A stretch of DNA of 64,000 nucleotides from the NCBI GenBank assembly GCA_030066685.1, contig JASJBF010000051.1, positions 1 to 64,000 of the forward strand, in the 5' to 3' direction. Positions 52,576 through 62,611 of the stretch are shown here, piece by piece. Position 1 is the first letter of the stretch. Each line of letters opens with the position of its first letter. The position numbers and the translations under genes are program-made. The notes under the pieces were generated by a model. That model did no database searches. It was not told where the DNA came from and saw only the letters and a program-made list of their open reading frames with translations. This DNA comes from Kiloniellales bacterium (GTDB lineage: Bacteria > Pseudomonadota > Alphaproteobacteria > Kiloniellales > JAKSBE01).

Positions 52576-54458
52576 CGGGCCGCCTCCCTGGGGAGCGCCA
52601 AGTCCGCAGGCTCGCTCAGGGCTGTCGCGGCCCGCTCGGGCTGGGCTCGCGGCAGCGTCAGCGTAAAGCAGGCGCCGCCTTCGGGCCGGTTGCGCGCGGT
52701 CAGCGAGCCGCCGAGGTCGCGCAGGATGTTGTAGGAGATCGACAGGCCAAGTCCCAGGCCCTGGCCGGGCTCCTTGGTCGTGTAGAAGGGATCGAAGACG
52801 TGGTCCAGGGCCTCCTCCGCGATCCCGGGGCCGCTGTCGATGACCTGCAGCGCCACCTGGGCGCCCCGCGGCTCGGCGACGAAGCGCAGACAGGGCGCTT
52901 CGGATCCGGCCATGGCGTCGAGCGCGTTGCCGATCAGGTTGACCAGGGTCTGCTGCAGGCGCACCGGGTCGGCCAGCACCCCCGTGTCCTCGGCCGGCAC
53001 CTCGATCTCGATGCGCTCGCCGTCGATCCGGGACTCCATCAGCGCCAGGGCGTCGTCCAGGGCGCCGCGCAGGCAGACCGCCTCGGCCTTGTGGCCGGGC
53101 TTGCGGGCGAAGGTCTTGAGGCGGCGCACGATCTCGGCCATGCGTCCGGTGATCCCGGAAATCTGGGTCAGGTTGGCCTCGACCTCGGGCAGGCGGTCGC
53201 GCTCGAGCAGGATCTTGGCGTTGTCGGCGTAGGAACGGATTGCGCCAAGGGGTTGATTCAACTCGTGGCCGATGCCGGCCGAGAGCTGCCCCAGGGCCGC
53301 CATCTTGGCCGCCTGCACCAGCTCGGCCTGGGTGTCGCGCAGCTCGCGCTCGGTTCTCTGGCGCTCCGCGACCTCGGCGCGCAACTCGGCGTTGACCGTC
53401 TCGAGCGCCCGGGTGCGCGTCGCGACCTTGCCCTCCAGCTCCGCCTTGTGCTTGCGGTCGGTCTCGAAGCGCTCGCGGATCGCCTGGCGGCGCTGCAGCC
53501 AGATCCAGGTGAGGCCGATGACGATCAGGACACCGAAGGCGGCCAGGACCATGGCTTGCGTGACCGCGCCGCGGACCTGGCCGACCGGGGACAGGGACCA
53601 CACCGTGAGGCCGATCCCCTGCAGCGGAAAGGACTGGAGCAGGAAGGCCTCGCCGCCGGCTTCGGCCTCCTCGCTCAGCTCGACCCGCTCCGCCGCGGCG
53701 CCGAAAGGCTCTCGGGCGGCGATCGGCAGCGGCGCGAGGGAGGCGCCGGTGTACTGCTGCTGGGCCTGGATCCGGCTCAGCTCGGCCGCGCTCAGCGGTG
53801 CCAGGGTCCGGTAGCGCCAGTCGTCCCGGCTGCTCATCAGGATCACCCCGACCGAATCGGTGACGATCACCCGGTCCAAGGTGCCGGGCCAGGCGGCCTC
53901 GAGGGGCTCGAGCAGGACCTTGACCGTGATCGCGCCCAGGATCCCGCCGCCGGCTTCGCGAACCGGATAGGCGAAGTAGTAGCCCCGCTTGCCGGAGGCC
54001 GTGCCCAGGGCGACGTAGCGGCCGAGGCGGCCCTCTATCGCCTGTTGGAAGTAGGGGCGATAGCTGTAGTTGCGGCCGACGAAGGGCGTCGGGCCGTTCC
54101 AGTTGCTGGCGGCCAGGGTCAGGCCGTCACGGTCCAGCAGGTAGGTGTCGGCCGTGCCGGCGATCGCGTTGACCTCCTCCAGGGCGCGGTTGAGCTGGTC
54201 GCGGAGGGCCGGGTTCTCGGGATCGCGCAGCAGGTTGGCAAGCTTCGGGTCGCGGGCCAGCAGGCGGGGCAGGGCCTCGTATTTGCCGACCGACTCCTGC
54301 AAGCCCGTGGCGTAGAGCGCGAGGGTCGAGGCGGCCTGGTCGGCCACCCGGCGCAGGCCCATGCGCTCGGTCCAGACTGCGGTCTGCCAGAGCAGCAGCG
54401 GCAAGAGAACCACGGCCGCGACCGCCAGCACCGCGGTGTGCTTCTTCAGCTTGAACAA
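52572..54458 (-). CDS. dctB: C4-dicarboxylate sensor kinase DctB
   Basis: 628 aa. TM helix at ~10-28, a periplasmic double Cache-type sensor (TLALYATGLQESVGKYEALPRLLARDPKLANLLRDPENPALR..., GRNYSYRPYFQQAIEGRLGRYVALGTASGKRGYYFAYPVR), TM at ~300-325, then a coiled linker and HisKA/HATPase: LSAGIGHELNQPLGAIRSYADNAKILLE with the phosphorylated His, NLIGNALDAM, FDPFYTTKEPGQGLGLGLSISYNIL. The YFQQA region is the dicarboxylate-binding part in DctB relatives. It pairs with the downstream dctD (4-base overlap). Confidence 0.95.
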
Positions 54459-54561
54459 GGGGCCTCCACCGTCCCTGTCTGGCAGGTTTCACCTGCGCTT
54501 CTCGGCCTATCGCGCGGAGACTAGCACAATCGGCCGGGCGGGCGCGATCTGCCTCGGCGTA

Positions 54562-55515
54562 TCAGGCCGGGACGCTCGGAATCCGCGACAGGCCGAGGAA
54601 GGCGGGCTCGGGATGCAGGACGATCCGGGTCGGGATTTCCTCCAGATAGGGCTGGAAGCGGCCCTTGGCCTCGAAGCGCTGGCGGAACGCGGAGGCCGCC
54701 AGGTCTTCGGCGATCCGCGGCGCGATGCCGCCGGCGACGTAGATGCCGCCCTGGGCGCCCCAGGTCAGCGCCAGGTTGCCGGCGAAGCCACCCAGCATGG
54801 CGCAGAACATCTCGAGAGCCGTCCGGCTTGCGGCGCAGTCGCCGGCGGCCGCGGCGGCGGTGATCTCCGGCGCGCTGCGCGGCGGCGCGCTCAGGCCGTC
54901 GATGCCGGCAAGAGTCTCGTAGAGCCGGACCAGGCCGCTGCCGGACAGCAGGCGCTCCGCCGAGACGTGGCCCAGCTTGGCGCGCAGGCGCCGCAGGACC
55001 TCGGCCTCGCGGTCGTCGGCGGCGGGCAGGGTGACGTGGCCGCCCTCGCCGGTGATCACCTGCGGGCCCAGCGGGGCCGGCAGGAAGGCGGCGACGCCGA
55101 GGCCGGTGCCGGGGCCGAGCACGACGCGCGGCCGCCCGGGCCTGTCCTCGCCGGGGCCGATCTGCAGAAGTTGCCCGGCTTCCAGATGTGGCAACGCCCA
55201 GGCGACGGCGGCGAAATCGTTGACCAGAAGGACCCGCTCGAAGGCGAAGCGGGCTTCGAGCTCGCGCTCCTCGAGGCGCCAGGCGCAGTTGGTCAGGGCG
55301 ATGGCACCGGCCTCGACCGGGCCGGCGCAGGCGAAGACTGCACGGCGCGGTTGGATGCCCGGCAGCCTCCGCAGCACCTCGGCCAGCGCCGCCCCCGCCG
55401 TCGGATGCTCCGCAACCCGCAGGCTCTCGAGCATCTCGATCGTGCCGTCATGGGCCAATGCGAAGCGGGCGTTGGTGCCGCCGATGTCGCCCAGGAGGAC
55501 GGGGTCTTGGTGCAT
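54562..55515 (-). CDS. glk: Glucokinase
   Basis: 317 aa. Signatures: LLGDIGGTNARFALAHDGT (phosphate loop 1), CAGPVEAGAIALTNCAWRLEERELE, FERVLLVNDFAAVAWALPHL, VLGPGTGLGVAAFL (phosphate 2), and VITGEGGHVTLPA with the EGGH substrate-binding residues. It phosphorylates glucose with ATP. The gene follows otsA by four bases and the GH15 gene before that, so the operon reads GH15-otsA-glk. Confidence 0.95.
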   Translation of the reverse strand: MHQDPVLLGDIGGTNARFALAHDGTIEMLESLRVAEHPTAGAALAEVLRRLPGIQPRRAVFACAGPVEAGAIALTNCAWRLEERELEARFAFERVLLVNDFAAVAWALPHLEAGQLLQIGPGEDRPGRPRVVLGPGTGLGVAAFLPAPLGPQVITGEGGHVTLPAADDREAEVLRRLRAKLGHVSAERLLSGSGLVRLYETLAGIDGLSAPPRSAPEITAAAAAGDCAASRTALEMFCAMLGGFAGNLALTWGAQGGIYVAGGIAPRIAEDLAASAFRQRFEAKGRFQPYLEEIPTRIVLHPEPAFLGLSRIPSVPA

Positions 55516-55519
55516 CGCG

Positions 55520-56914
55520 TCAGGCAGCGGCGGCGGCGCAGGGGGCTGCGTCCAGGCTCGTCATGAAGGCATCCCGCCAAGCCGCCAGGTCATGGCGGTT
55601 CAGCCGTTTGAACATCGCCTCCCAGCGCTCGTGCCGCTCGGTCAGGGTCATCGACAGGGCGCGGGCCAGGGAATCGCCGACCCCTTCGATGTCGTAGGGG
55701 TTCACGATGATCGCGCCGTCGAGCTCACGCGCCGCGCCGGCGAAGCGGGAAAGTACCAGGACGCCGGGGTCCTCTGGGGCCTGCGCCGCGACGAACTCCT
55801 TGGCGACGAGGTTCATGCCGTCGCGCAAGGGGGTTACGAGGCCGACGTCGCTGATCCTCAGGAAGCCCATCAGCGTCTGGCGCTTGAAGCCCCGATTGAG
55901 GTAGCGGACCGGCGACCAGTCGAATTCGGCGAAGCCGCCGTTGATGCGCCCGGCGATCGACTCCACCCGCTGGCGCATCTGCCGGTAATCGGCGAGGTCG
56001 CTGCGCGACGGCGGCGCGATCTGAAGCAGGGTGACCTGGCCGCGGTAGGCCGGATAGCTGGCCAGGAGATACTGGTAGGCCTCCAGCCGCTCGGGCAGGC
56101 CCTTGGTGTAGTCGAGCCGGTCGACCCCGGTGATCAGCTGTCGGCCGCCCAGGCTCTCCTTGAGCCGTCGGGTCTGCTGGCTGGGTTCGGCCTTGCGGGA
56201 CAGCTCCGCGACCTCGGCGGCGTCGATGCTGATCGGAAAGGCCTTCGCCACGGTGCTGCGCCCGAAGGCCCTGATCCGGCCGCCGGAGAGGACCTCCCCG
56301 CCAGCCTCTTCGCGGATGTACTGCTCGAAGGCGTAGAGGTCGGTCTGGGTCTGGAAGCCGATCAGGTCGTAGGCGCAGAGGTCGCGGACCAGGGCCTCGT
56401 GGTTCGGCAGAGTCAGCAGCAGCTCCATCGGCGGCCAGGGGATGTGCAGGAAGAATCCCAGCTTCTGCCGGCTGCCCGCCTGCCGCAGGTAGGCGCCGAG
56501 GGGAATGAAATGGTAGTCGTGCGCCCAGATCACGTCGCCGTCCTTCAGTAGCGGCAGCAGGCGGCTGGCGAACATCGCATTGACCCGGTGGTAGCCCGCC
56601 ATGTCGCGGCGGCTGAAGTCGGTCAGGTCGAGTCGGTAGTGGAACAGCGGCCAGAGCACCGAGTTGGCGAAGCCGGTGTAGTACTCGTCGTAGTCCCGCT
56701 GGGTCAGGTCGAGGGTGGCGTAGGAGATCCGGCCGGTCTCGATCACCTTTGCCTCATTGGCATCGTGCGGCACGGTGTTGCCGCTCCAGCCGAACCAGAC
56801 GCCGCCCCGGTCCTTCATCGCGCCCTGCATGGCCACCGCCAGGCCGCCCTCTGCGCCGGTGCCGCCGCGGCGGACCGGGGCCACTCTGTTGGAGACCACG
56901 ACCAGTCGGCTCAA
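55520..56914 (-). CDS. otsA: Trehalose-6-phosphate synthase
   Basis: 464 aa from TTG 56914 behind GGAGG (seven bases), and the TTG overlaps the TGA of the GH15 gene (TTGA). GT20 signatures: [136 protein letters not shown]. It makes trehalose 6-phosphate from UDP-glucose and glucose 6-phosphate. No otsB (phosphatase) is adjacent. Confidence 0.95.
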   Translation of the reverse strand: MSRLVVVSNRVAPVRRGGTGAEGGLAVAMQGAMKDRGGVWFGWSGNTVPHDANEAKVIETGRISYATLDLTQRDYDEYYTGFANSVLWPLFHYRLDLTDFSRRDMAGYHRVNAMFASRLLPLLKDGDVIWAHDYHFIPLGAYLRQAGSRQKLGFFLHIPWPPMELLLTLPNHEALVRDLCAYDLIGFQTQTDLYAFEQYIREEAGGEVLSGGRIRAFGRSTVAKAFPISIDAAEVAELSRKAEPSQQTRRLKESLGGRQLITGVDRLDYTKGLPERLEAYQYLLASYPAYRGQVTLLQIAPPSRSDLADYRQMRQRVESIAGRINGGFAEFDWSPVRYLNRGFKRQTLMGFLRISDVGLVTPLRDGMNLVAKEFVAAQAPEDPGVLVLSRFAGAARELDGAIIVNPYDIEGVGDSLARALSMTLTERHERWEAMFKRLNRHDLAAWRDAFMTSLDAAPCAAAAA

Positions 56915-58836
56915 AAGGCTTCCTCCCAGGGCTTGGACAGTCTCATGGCACAGTGTATCAGACCGACCATCGAATAGGTCTGTGGGAAATTGCCCCAAAG
57001 TTCGCCGCTCGCCGGATCGAGGTCTTCCGACAGCAGGCCGACCGGATTGCGGGCCTCCAGCATCTTCTCGAAAAGCGCGCGCGCCTCCGCCTCGCGGCCC
57101 AGCGAGGCCAGCGCCTCGATGAACCAGAAGCTGCAGACGTTGAAGGCGGTCGCGGGGACCCCGAAGTCGTCGGCTTCGGCGTAGCGGAAGATATGGTCGC
57201 CGCGTCGCAGGTCCTTTTCGATCCTCTCGACCGTCCTGACGTAGCGCTCGTCGTCGACGGCCAGGAAGCCGAGCTGCGGCAGGAGCAGGAGCACGGCGTC
57301 CACGGCCTCGCCGTCGAAGGTCGATACGAAGGTCTTCAGCTTCGGGTTCCAGGCCCGCTTCAGGATCGCCGTGCGGATCGCCTTGGCCTTCGTCTCCCAA
57401 TAGGCGGCCCGGTCCTCGACGCCCAGGTGCTGGGCGATCTTGTTCAGGCGGTCGCAGGCGGCCCAGCACATCACGCTCGAATAGGTATGCACCGACTCCC
57501 GGCCCCGGTACTCCCAGATCCCGGCATCGGGCTGGTTCCATCGCTTCGCCGCTTGCTCCCCGAGCCGCTCCAGCCGGTGGAACAGCGTGATGTCGCCGGG
57601 GTGCTCGAGCCGGCGGTCGAAGAAGGCCTGCGCGGAGGACAGGACCACGGCGCCGTAGCCGTCGTTCTGGACCTGCTTGTAGGCGTCGTTGCCGATCCGA
57701 ACCGGCGCCATGCCGCGGTATCCGGTCAGGCTGTCGACCTCGGTCTCGTCCAGCTGCCGTTCCAGGATGATCCCGAAGACCGGCTGCAGATAACCGTCCT
57801 CCGAGGCGGCGACGATGTTGGTGATGTAGCTCAGGTACTCCTCCATGGTCCGGGTCGCGCCGAGGGCGTTCAGGGCGTGCACCACGAAGTAGGAGTCGCG
57901 CAGCCAGCAGAATCGGTAGTCCCAGTTGCGTCTACTGTCCGGCGCCTCGGGAATCGACGTCGTCGGTGCCGCCACGATGGCGCCGGTCTCTTCGAAGCTG
58001 CAGAGCTTGAGCGTGATCGCGGCACGGATCACCGCATCCTGCCATTCGAAAGGCAGGGACAGGCTGCGCGACCAGCTCCGCCAATAATCGTCGGTCTTCT
58101 CGAGGAACTCGCGGGAGGTCTCCGCGACCGGCTGGGTGAAGCTCTCGTCGGGTCCTAGCAGGAGCGAGATCGGCCGCTCGAGGACGAAGGGCACCTCGTC
58201 CCAGATGTAGGTCACCGAGGCATCGGTCGTCAGCCGCAGGATCAGGTCCGGCATGACGTAGCGGATGTGGTTCGATCCTCTGGTCCGCTCCGGCGTCCCC
58301 TGGCCATAGCCGAAGGCCGGCCGGACCCGGATCCGGATCCTCGGGGTGCCGGCCAGCGGCTTCACCTGCCGGATCAGCATGTTCGGCCGGAACATGCGCC
58401 CGAACTGATTGAAGCGCGGCGCGAAGTCGGTGATCTGGATCAGGCCGCCGTTGCGGTCCTTGAGGCGGGTTTCGACCACGGCCGAATTGCCGCGATAGGC
58501 CTGCTCGGCCTCGACGATGTCCAGCAACTCGACCTCGTAGAAGCCCTTGTCGCCGTTCTGATGATCGTTCAGGAGGGCACAGAAGCGCGGGTCGCTGTCG
58601 AAGCGCGGCAGACAGCTCCAGACTATCTTGCCTCGCGGGCCGATGAGGGCGCTGAAGTTGCCGTTGCCGATGATCGAGAGGTCCAAGGAGCTCAAGGCGT
58701 CGGTCCCTTGTTCGAGGCATTCCGGCGGCCCGGGCGCCGCGCCCAGCCGGATCGAGGTCAGAAGCTCATAGCCTGACATCGTCCGGACCGCCAGCCCGGC
58801 GTGGTGCGGCCGGTCCGAAGGTAAGGACGCTGTCAT
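56911..58836 (-). CDS. GH15-family glycosidase (glucoamylase/trehalase-like)
   Basis: About 641 aa. The start is not certain: ATG 58836 is chosen; TTG 58851 and ATG 58779 are alternatives. Domain order: N-terminal beta-sandwich (ALSSLDLSIIGNGNFSALIGPRGKIVWSCLPRFDSDPRFCALL), then the (alpha/alpha)6 GH15 barrel: NWDYRFCWLRDSYFVVHALNALG, QVQNDGYGAVVLSSAQAF, SVMCWAACDRLNKIAQHLG and LLSEDLDPASGELWGNFPQTYSMVGLIHCA. GH15 enzymes hydrolyse alpha-glucosides including trehalose or short maltosaccharides. Its TGA overlaps the otsA start. Confidence 0.92.
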   Translation of the reverse strand: MTASLPSDRPHHAGLAVRTMSGYELLTSIRLGAAPGPPECLEQGTDALSSLDLSIIGNGNFSALIGPRGKIVWSCLPRFDSDPRFCALLNDHQNGDKGFYEVELLDIVEAEQAYRGNSAVVETRLKDRNGGLIQITDFAPRFNQFGRMFRPNMLIRQVKPLAGTPRIRIRVRPAFGYGQGTPERTRGSNHIRYVMPDLILRLTTDASVTYIWDEVPFVLERPISLLLGPDESFTQPVAETSREFLEKTDDYWRSWSRSLSLPFEWQDAVIRAAITLKLCSFEETGAIVAAPTTSIPEAPDSRRNWDYRFCWLRDSYFVVHALNALGATRTMEEYLSYITNIVAASEDGYLQPVFGIILERQLDETEVDSLTGYRGMAPVRIGNDAYKQVQNDGYGAVVLSSAQAFFDRRLEHPGDITLFHRLERLGEQAAKRWNQPDAGIWEYRGRESVHTYSSVMCWAACDRLNKIAQHLGVEDRAAYWETKAKAIRTAILKRAWNPKLKTFVSTFDGEAVDAVLLLLPQLGFLAVDDERYVRTVERIEKDLRRGDHIFRYAEADDFGVPATAFNVCSFWFIEALASLGREAEARALFEKMLEARNPVGLLSEDLDPASGELWGNFPQTYSMVGLIHCAMRLSKPWEEAF

Positions 58837-58989
58837 CCAAGTCTCAAGCAACCGTTATCGCCAAGTCACATAGCGAGGCTAGAGCGCCCGGGTTAACGTT
58901 CAACCACGGGTCGATTCGCGGTGGCGCATCTTCCTTCCTGCCTTCGCTGTTTCCTCCGCCTGTCCCTCGAAATGAAAAGGAGTTCGAAA

Positions 58990-61533
58990 ATGAAACCTGC
59001 GCAGCCATGGCGCCGCGGCCTGCTGGCCGTCGCCGGTGCGCTGGCCCTCGCTTCGAGCGGTGCCCTTGGCGCCGCCGGGGAGACGGCGCCGCGCCTCAAC
59101 GAGTTCGTGCTCAACCACACCGGGACCGACTTCAACGAGTACGTCGAGATCCTGGGTCTGCCGAACAGCGACTACTTCGACGTCTGGGTGCTCTCCATCG
59201 AGGGCGACAGCAACGCGCCGCAGGGCCGCATCGATGCCGCCCAGCGCTTCGGAACCTCGGATGCCAGGGGCCTGGTCACCACCCGCTACCAGACCAACCG
59301 CTTCGAGAACGGGACCAACACTCTGCTGCTGGTCAGCAACTTCTCCGGCGCGGTCGGCGACAACGTCGATCCCGGCGGCAGCGGGAAGATCACCGCGACC
59401 TTCTGGGACGAGCTCCTCGATTCCATCGCGGTCAGCGACGGCGGCGCCGATGATGTGACCTACGCGGACCTGGTCCTGGCGCCGGACTTCGACGGCGGCC
59501 AGTTCACCGTCGGCGGCGCCTCCCTCCTGGCCGGCCTTTGGGTGCGCAACGACTTCTTCGCCGAGGGCATCCCCGGCTTCAACGGCGAGCTGGATCCGGC
59601 GGTCGAGGCGCTCAACACCCCGGCCGATCCCAACGCCCGCAACTACGCCAGCGGCGGCGGGGAGGCGCCGGCCGGCCTGCGCATCCACGACGTCCAGGGC
59701 ATCGCCCATCGCTCGGCCTTCGAAGGCCAGGCGGTCGCCGGCCTCGACGGCGTGGTCACGGCAATCGACACCAGCCCGAGCTTCGCCCGCGGCTTCTACC
59801 TGCAGGAGGCCGATCCTGACGACGACCCGCGCAGCTCCGAAGGCGTCTTCGTGCTGACCGGGAGCACCGATCCGGGCGCGCTCGGGGTCGCGGTCGACAG
59901 CCTGGTCGAGGTCGACGGCGTCGTCGAGGAAGAGCGTCCGGCGGCCAATGTCGAGAACCTCACGACGACACGGATCCGGGCCAACGCCGACCCCGCGACC
60001 CAGGTCAGGCTGCTCGGCGGCGCGGCCGTCATTCCGCCGACAATTCTTGGCCAGGCCGGCCTGCTGCCGCCGGACAGGACGATCTCCAGCTTCGAGGGCT
60101 TCATCGAGGACGCCGCCGCTCTGGAGCTTTCCGATGGGCTCGACTTCTACGAGAGCCTCGAAGGCATGCTGCTCGAGGTCTCCGCGCCCCAGGTGATCTC
60201 GCCGCCCAGCCGCTTCGGCGAAGTCTGGGTGGTCGCCGACGGCGGCGCGGGGGCCAGCGGCATCAACCCGCGCGGCGGCATCACCCTTCGCGAAAAGGAC
60301 TTCAATCCCGAGCGGATCCAGATCGACGACGGCATCGTCGGCGGCGCCGTGCCGGTGGACCTCGACGTCGGCGCCCGGCTCGAGCCGGTGGTCGGGGTGC
60401 TGCGCTACGACTTCGAGAACTTCGAGATCGACACCCTGGCGCCGCTGGCGGTGCTCTCCGACGACCTGACCCGGGAGATCACCGAACTGAAAGGGGCGCG
60501 GACCCGGCTCACCGTCGCCACCCTGAACGTCGAGAACCTGGATCCCGGCGACGGCGCGCGCTTCGACGAGCTGGCCGCGATCATCGTCGAGAACCTCAAG
60601 GCGCCGGACATCCTGGCGCTGCAGGAGGTCCAGGACGACAGCGGGCCGACCGATGACGGCACCGTCTCGGCGGACCAGACCTTCGGCCAGCTGATCGCGG
60701 CGATCGAGACCGCCGACCCCGCCCTGGCCGGCGTCTACGGCTTCGCCCAGATCGATCCCGAGGACGGCCGGGACGGCGGCCAGCCCGGCGGCAACATCCG
60801 GGTCGGCTTCCTGTTCCGCCAGGACCGCACCAGTCTGGCGCCTGGGGATCCCGGCGACGCGACCAGTAACACCGCGGTGCTGCCCGGACCGAGCCTGTCC
60901 TTCAACCCCGGACGGGTCCTGGACCCGGATCTCGGCGACGGCGACGCCTTCGCGTCCAGCCGCAAGCCGCTGGCCGCCGAGTTCCGCTTCGGCCGCAACC
61001 GACTCTTCATCGTCGCCAACCACTTCAACTCCAAGGGCGGCGACCAGCCTCTCTTCGGGCCCTCGCAGCGGCCGACACTGATCTCGGAGGCCCAACGCAA
61101 GCAGCAGGCGCAGGTGGTCAACGACTTCGTCGACGCGATCCTGGCCGAGGACCGCTGGGCCAAGGTGATCGTCCTGGGCGACGTCAACGACTTCCCCTTC
61201 TCGCCGCCGCTCGACGTGCTGCGGGGCACCGCGACGGTCGACGGCGACGACGAAAAGGGGCGCAAGTTCCCGCGCAAGCGGCCGGTGCTGAAGGACCTGG
61301 TCAGCCGCCTGCCGGCGACCGACCGCTATACCTTCATCTTCGACGGCAACTCGCAGGCCCTCGACAACATCCTGGTCAGCCGGCTGCTCGGCTTCCTGGG
61401 CCAGGTCGACGTGGTCCACGTGAACAGCGAGTTCTCGGACCAGGCGAGCGATCACGACCCCGTCGTCGCCAGCTTCCGGCTCTTCGGCGGCTTCCGGGAG
61501 TTCGCGGAGAGTGACGGCTTCGGCGAGGACTGA
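58990..61533 (+). CDS. Extracellular nuclease/endonuclease-phosphatase, ExeM/NucH-like
   Basis: 847 aa from ATG 58990, behind AAGGAG seven bases upstream. Signal peptide (RRGLLAVAGALALASSGALGAAG). Domain order: lamin-tail-like domain (APRLNEFVLNHTGTDFNEYVEILGLPNSDYFDVWVLSIEGDSN), an OB-fold/YhcR-like region (GIAHRSAFEGQAVAGLDGVVTAIDTSPSFARGFYLQEADPDD), and a C-terminal endonuclease/exonuclease/phosphatase domain (VATLNVENLDPGD, ILALQEVQDD, VANHFNSKGGDQPLFG, VIVLGDVNDFPFSPPLDVL, SDQASDHDPVVASFRLF). It degrades extracellular DNA or phosphoesters. No membrane anchor is obvious. Confidence 0.85.
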   Translation: MKPAQPWRRGLLAVAGALALASSGALGAAGETAPRLNEFVLNHTGTDFNEYVEILGLPNSDYFDVWVLSIEGDSNAPQGRIDAAQRFGTSDARGLVTTRYQTNRFENGTNTLLLVSNFSGAVGDNVDPGGSGKITATFWDELLDSIAVSDGGADDVTYADLVLAPDFDGGQFTVGGASLLAGLWVRNDFFAEGIPGFNGELDPAVEALNTPADPNARNYASGGGEAPAGLRIHDVQGIAHRSAFEGQAVAGLDGVVTAIDTSPSFARGFYLQEADPDDDPRSSEGVFVLTGSTDPGALGVAVDSLVEVDGVVEEERPAANVENLTTTRIRANADPATQVRLLGGAAVIPPTILGQAGLLPPDRTISSFEGFIEDAAALELSDGLDFYESLEGMLLEVSAPQVISPPSRFGEVWVVADGGAGASGINPRGGITLREKDFNPERIQIDDGIVGGAVPVDLDVGARLEPVVGVLRYDFENFEIDTLAPLAVLSDDLTREITELKGARTRLTVATLNVENLDPGDGARFDELAAIIVENLKAPDILALQEVQDDSGPTDDGTVSADQTFGQLIAAIETADPALAGVYGFAQIDPEDGRDGGQPGGNIRVGFLFRQDRTSLAPGDPGDATSNTAVLPGPSLSFNPGRVLDPDLGDGDAFASSRKPLAAEFRFGRNRLFIVANHFNSKGGDQPLFGPSQRPTLISEAQRKQQAQVVNDFVDAILAEDRWAKVIVLGDVNDFPFSPPLDVLRGTATVDGDDEKGRKFPRKRPVLKDLVSRLPATDRYTFIFDGNSQALDNILVSRLLGFLGQVDVVHVNSEFSDQASDHDPVVASFRLFGGFREFAESDGFGED

Positions 61534-61562
61534 ACACCGAGAAGCCGACTCCGACCCGTTGC

Positions 61563-61604
61563 GGCCGGCCTTCGCTGTCCAGGCGAGGGCCGGCCGGCCT
61601 TTTT
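61563..61604 (+). terminator. Rho-independent terminator of the nuclease gene
   Basis: GGCCGGCCTTCGC (61563-61575) and GCGAGGGCCGGCC (61583-61595) form a 13-bp stem with one U-G pair and a 7-base loop. A second GGCCGGCC (61592-61599) runs directly into TTTTT at 61600-61604. It starts 30 bases after the stop codon. Confidence 0.75.
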
Positions 61605-61699
61605 CGGCCGGCGGACTGCGCCGGCGTAGCGAGGCGCTTCGCCGGGACACCACCCACGGCATGCTATGCTCGATCGCGAGGCGGTTGGGAGGCGACAAG

Positions 61700-62512
61700 G
61701 TGGACAAGAGCTTCAAGCAGCTCGAGTACGAGGGCTGGACGGCGCGGGCGACGACCTTCGACGATCACTTCGCGGAGATCACCGGCGCGGCCATCGACCC
61801 GATTCTCGACGGCCTCGGCCCGCTCGACGGCCGGCGCTTGCTCGACGTCGGCTGCGGCACCGGCCACCTGGCTGCGGCGGCGGGTCGGCGCGGCGCCGAG
61901 GTGCTCGGCGTCGACTTCGCGGAGACCATGGTCGCGCGGGCGCGGTCCAACTATCCCGGCGTCGCCTTCCGCCAGGGCGACGCCGAGGCCCTGGATTTCG
62001 GCGATGCCGGCTTCGATGCGGTCGCCTGTTCCTTCGCCCTCCTGCATCTCAGCGATCCTGAGGCCGCGGTCGCGGAGGCCCTTCGGGTGCTGCGCCCGGG
62101 CGGCCGCTACGCCTTCACGGTCTGGCGCGGCCCTGAGGACGGCTGCGAGTTCTTCGCCCTGACCCGCGGCGCGATCGAGGCGCAGGGCTGCAGCGACGTC
62201 GGCCTGCCGTCGGGCCCTCCGGCCGACCGCCTGGCCGATCCGGCGGTGGCATCGGCGATCCTGACCGCGGCCGGCTTCGTCGAGCCGGATTTCCAGGACC
62301 TGCCCCTGGTCTGGCGCGACCGCTCGGCACGGGCGGTCCTCGAGGCGGTCTACAAGGGTGGCGTGCGCACGGCGATGGTCCTGCGGGCCCAGACCGCTGA
62401 CGCGCGGGCGCGGATCGAGGCAGCGATCCTCGAGGCTGCCGAAAGCCACCGCGAGGGCGACCTGATCGAGCTCGCCATGCCGGCGGTGCTGGCCACCGCG
62501 CGCAAGCCTTAG
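61700..62512 (+). CDS. SAM-dependent methyltransferase
   Basis: 270 aa from GTG 61700 behind GGAGG (seven bases). Class I methyltransferase motifs: RRLLDVGCGTGHLAAAAGRRGAEVLGVDFAETMV (motif I and post-I acidic), FRQGDAEALDFGDAGFDAVACSFALLHL (motif II), EALRVLRPGGRYAFTVW. A C-terminal helical region (VLEAVYKGGVRTAMVLRAQ) is unlike UbiE. The substrate is unknown, though the length is typical of small-molecule methyltransferases. Confidence 0.88.
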   Translation: MDKSFKQLEYEGWTARATTFDDHFAEITGAAIDPILDGLGPLDGRRLLDVGCGTGHLAAAAGRRGAEVLGVDFAETMVARARSNYPGVAFRQGDAEALDFGDAGFDAVACSFALLHLSDPEAAVAEALRVLRPGGRYAFTVWRGPEDGCEFFALTRGAIEAQGCSDVGLPSGPPADRLADPAVASAILTAAGFVEPDFQDLPLVWRDRSARAVLEAVYKGGVRTAMVLRAQTADARARIEAAILEAAESHREGDLIELAMPAVLATARKP

Positions 62513-62611
62513 TTCGGGGCAGGACCGCGCCCAGGGAAGACTCCGCGGGCGACGGTGTCCTTCAGGGGAGGGCGTCGCAGACCGGAGTCGCGCGCGCGGG
62601 AGAGAAGGGCC

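Noticed and set aside
58900-61716. A 938-codon minus-strand frame
   Set aside because: Antisense to the secreted nuclease gene, whose + strand frame has a signal peptide, ribosome binding site and recognisable domains.
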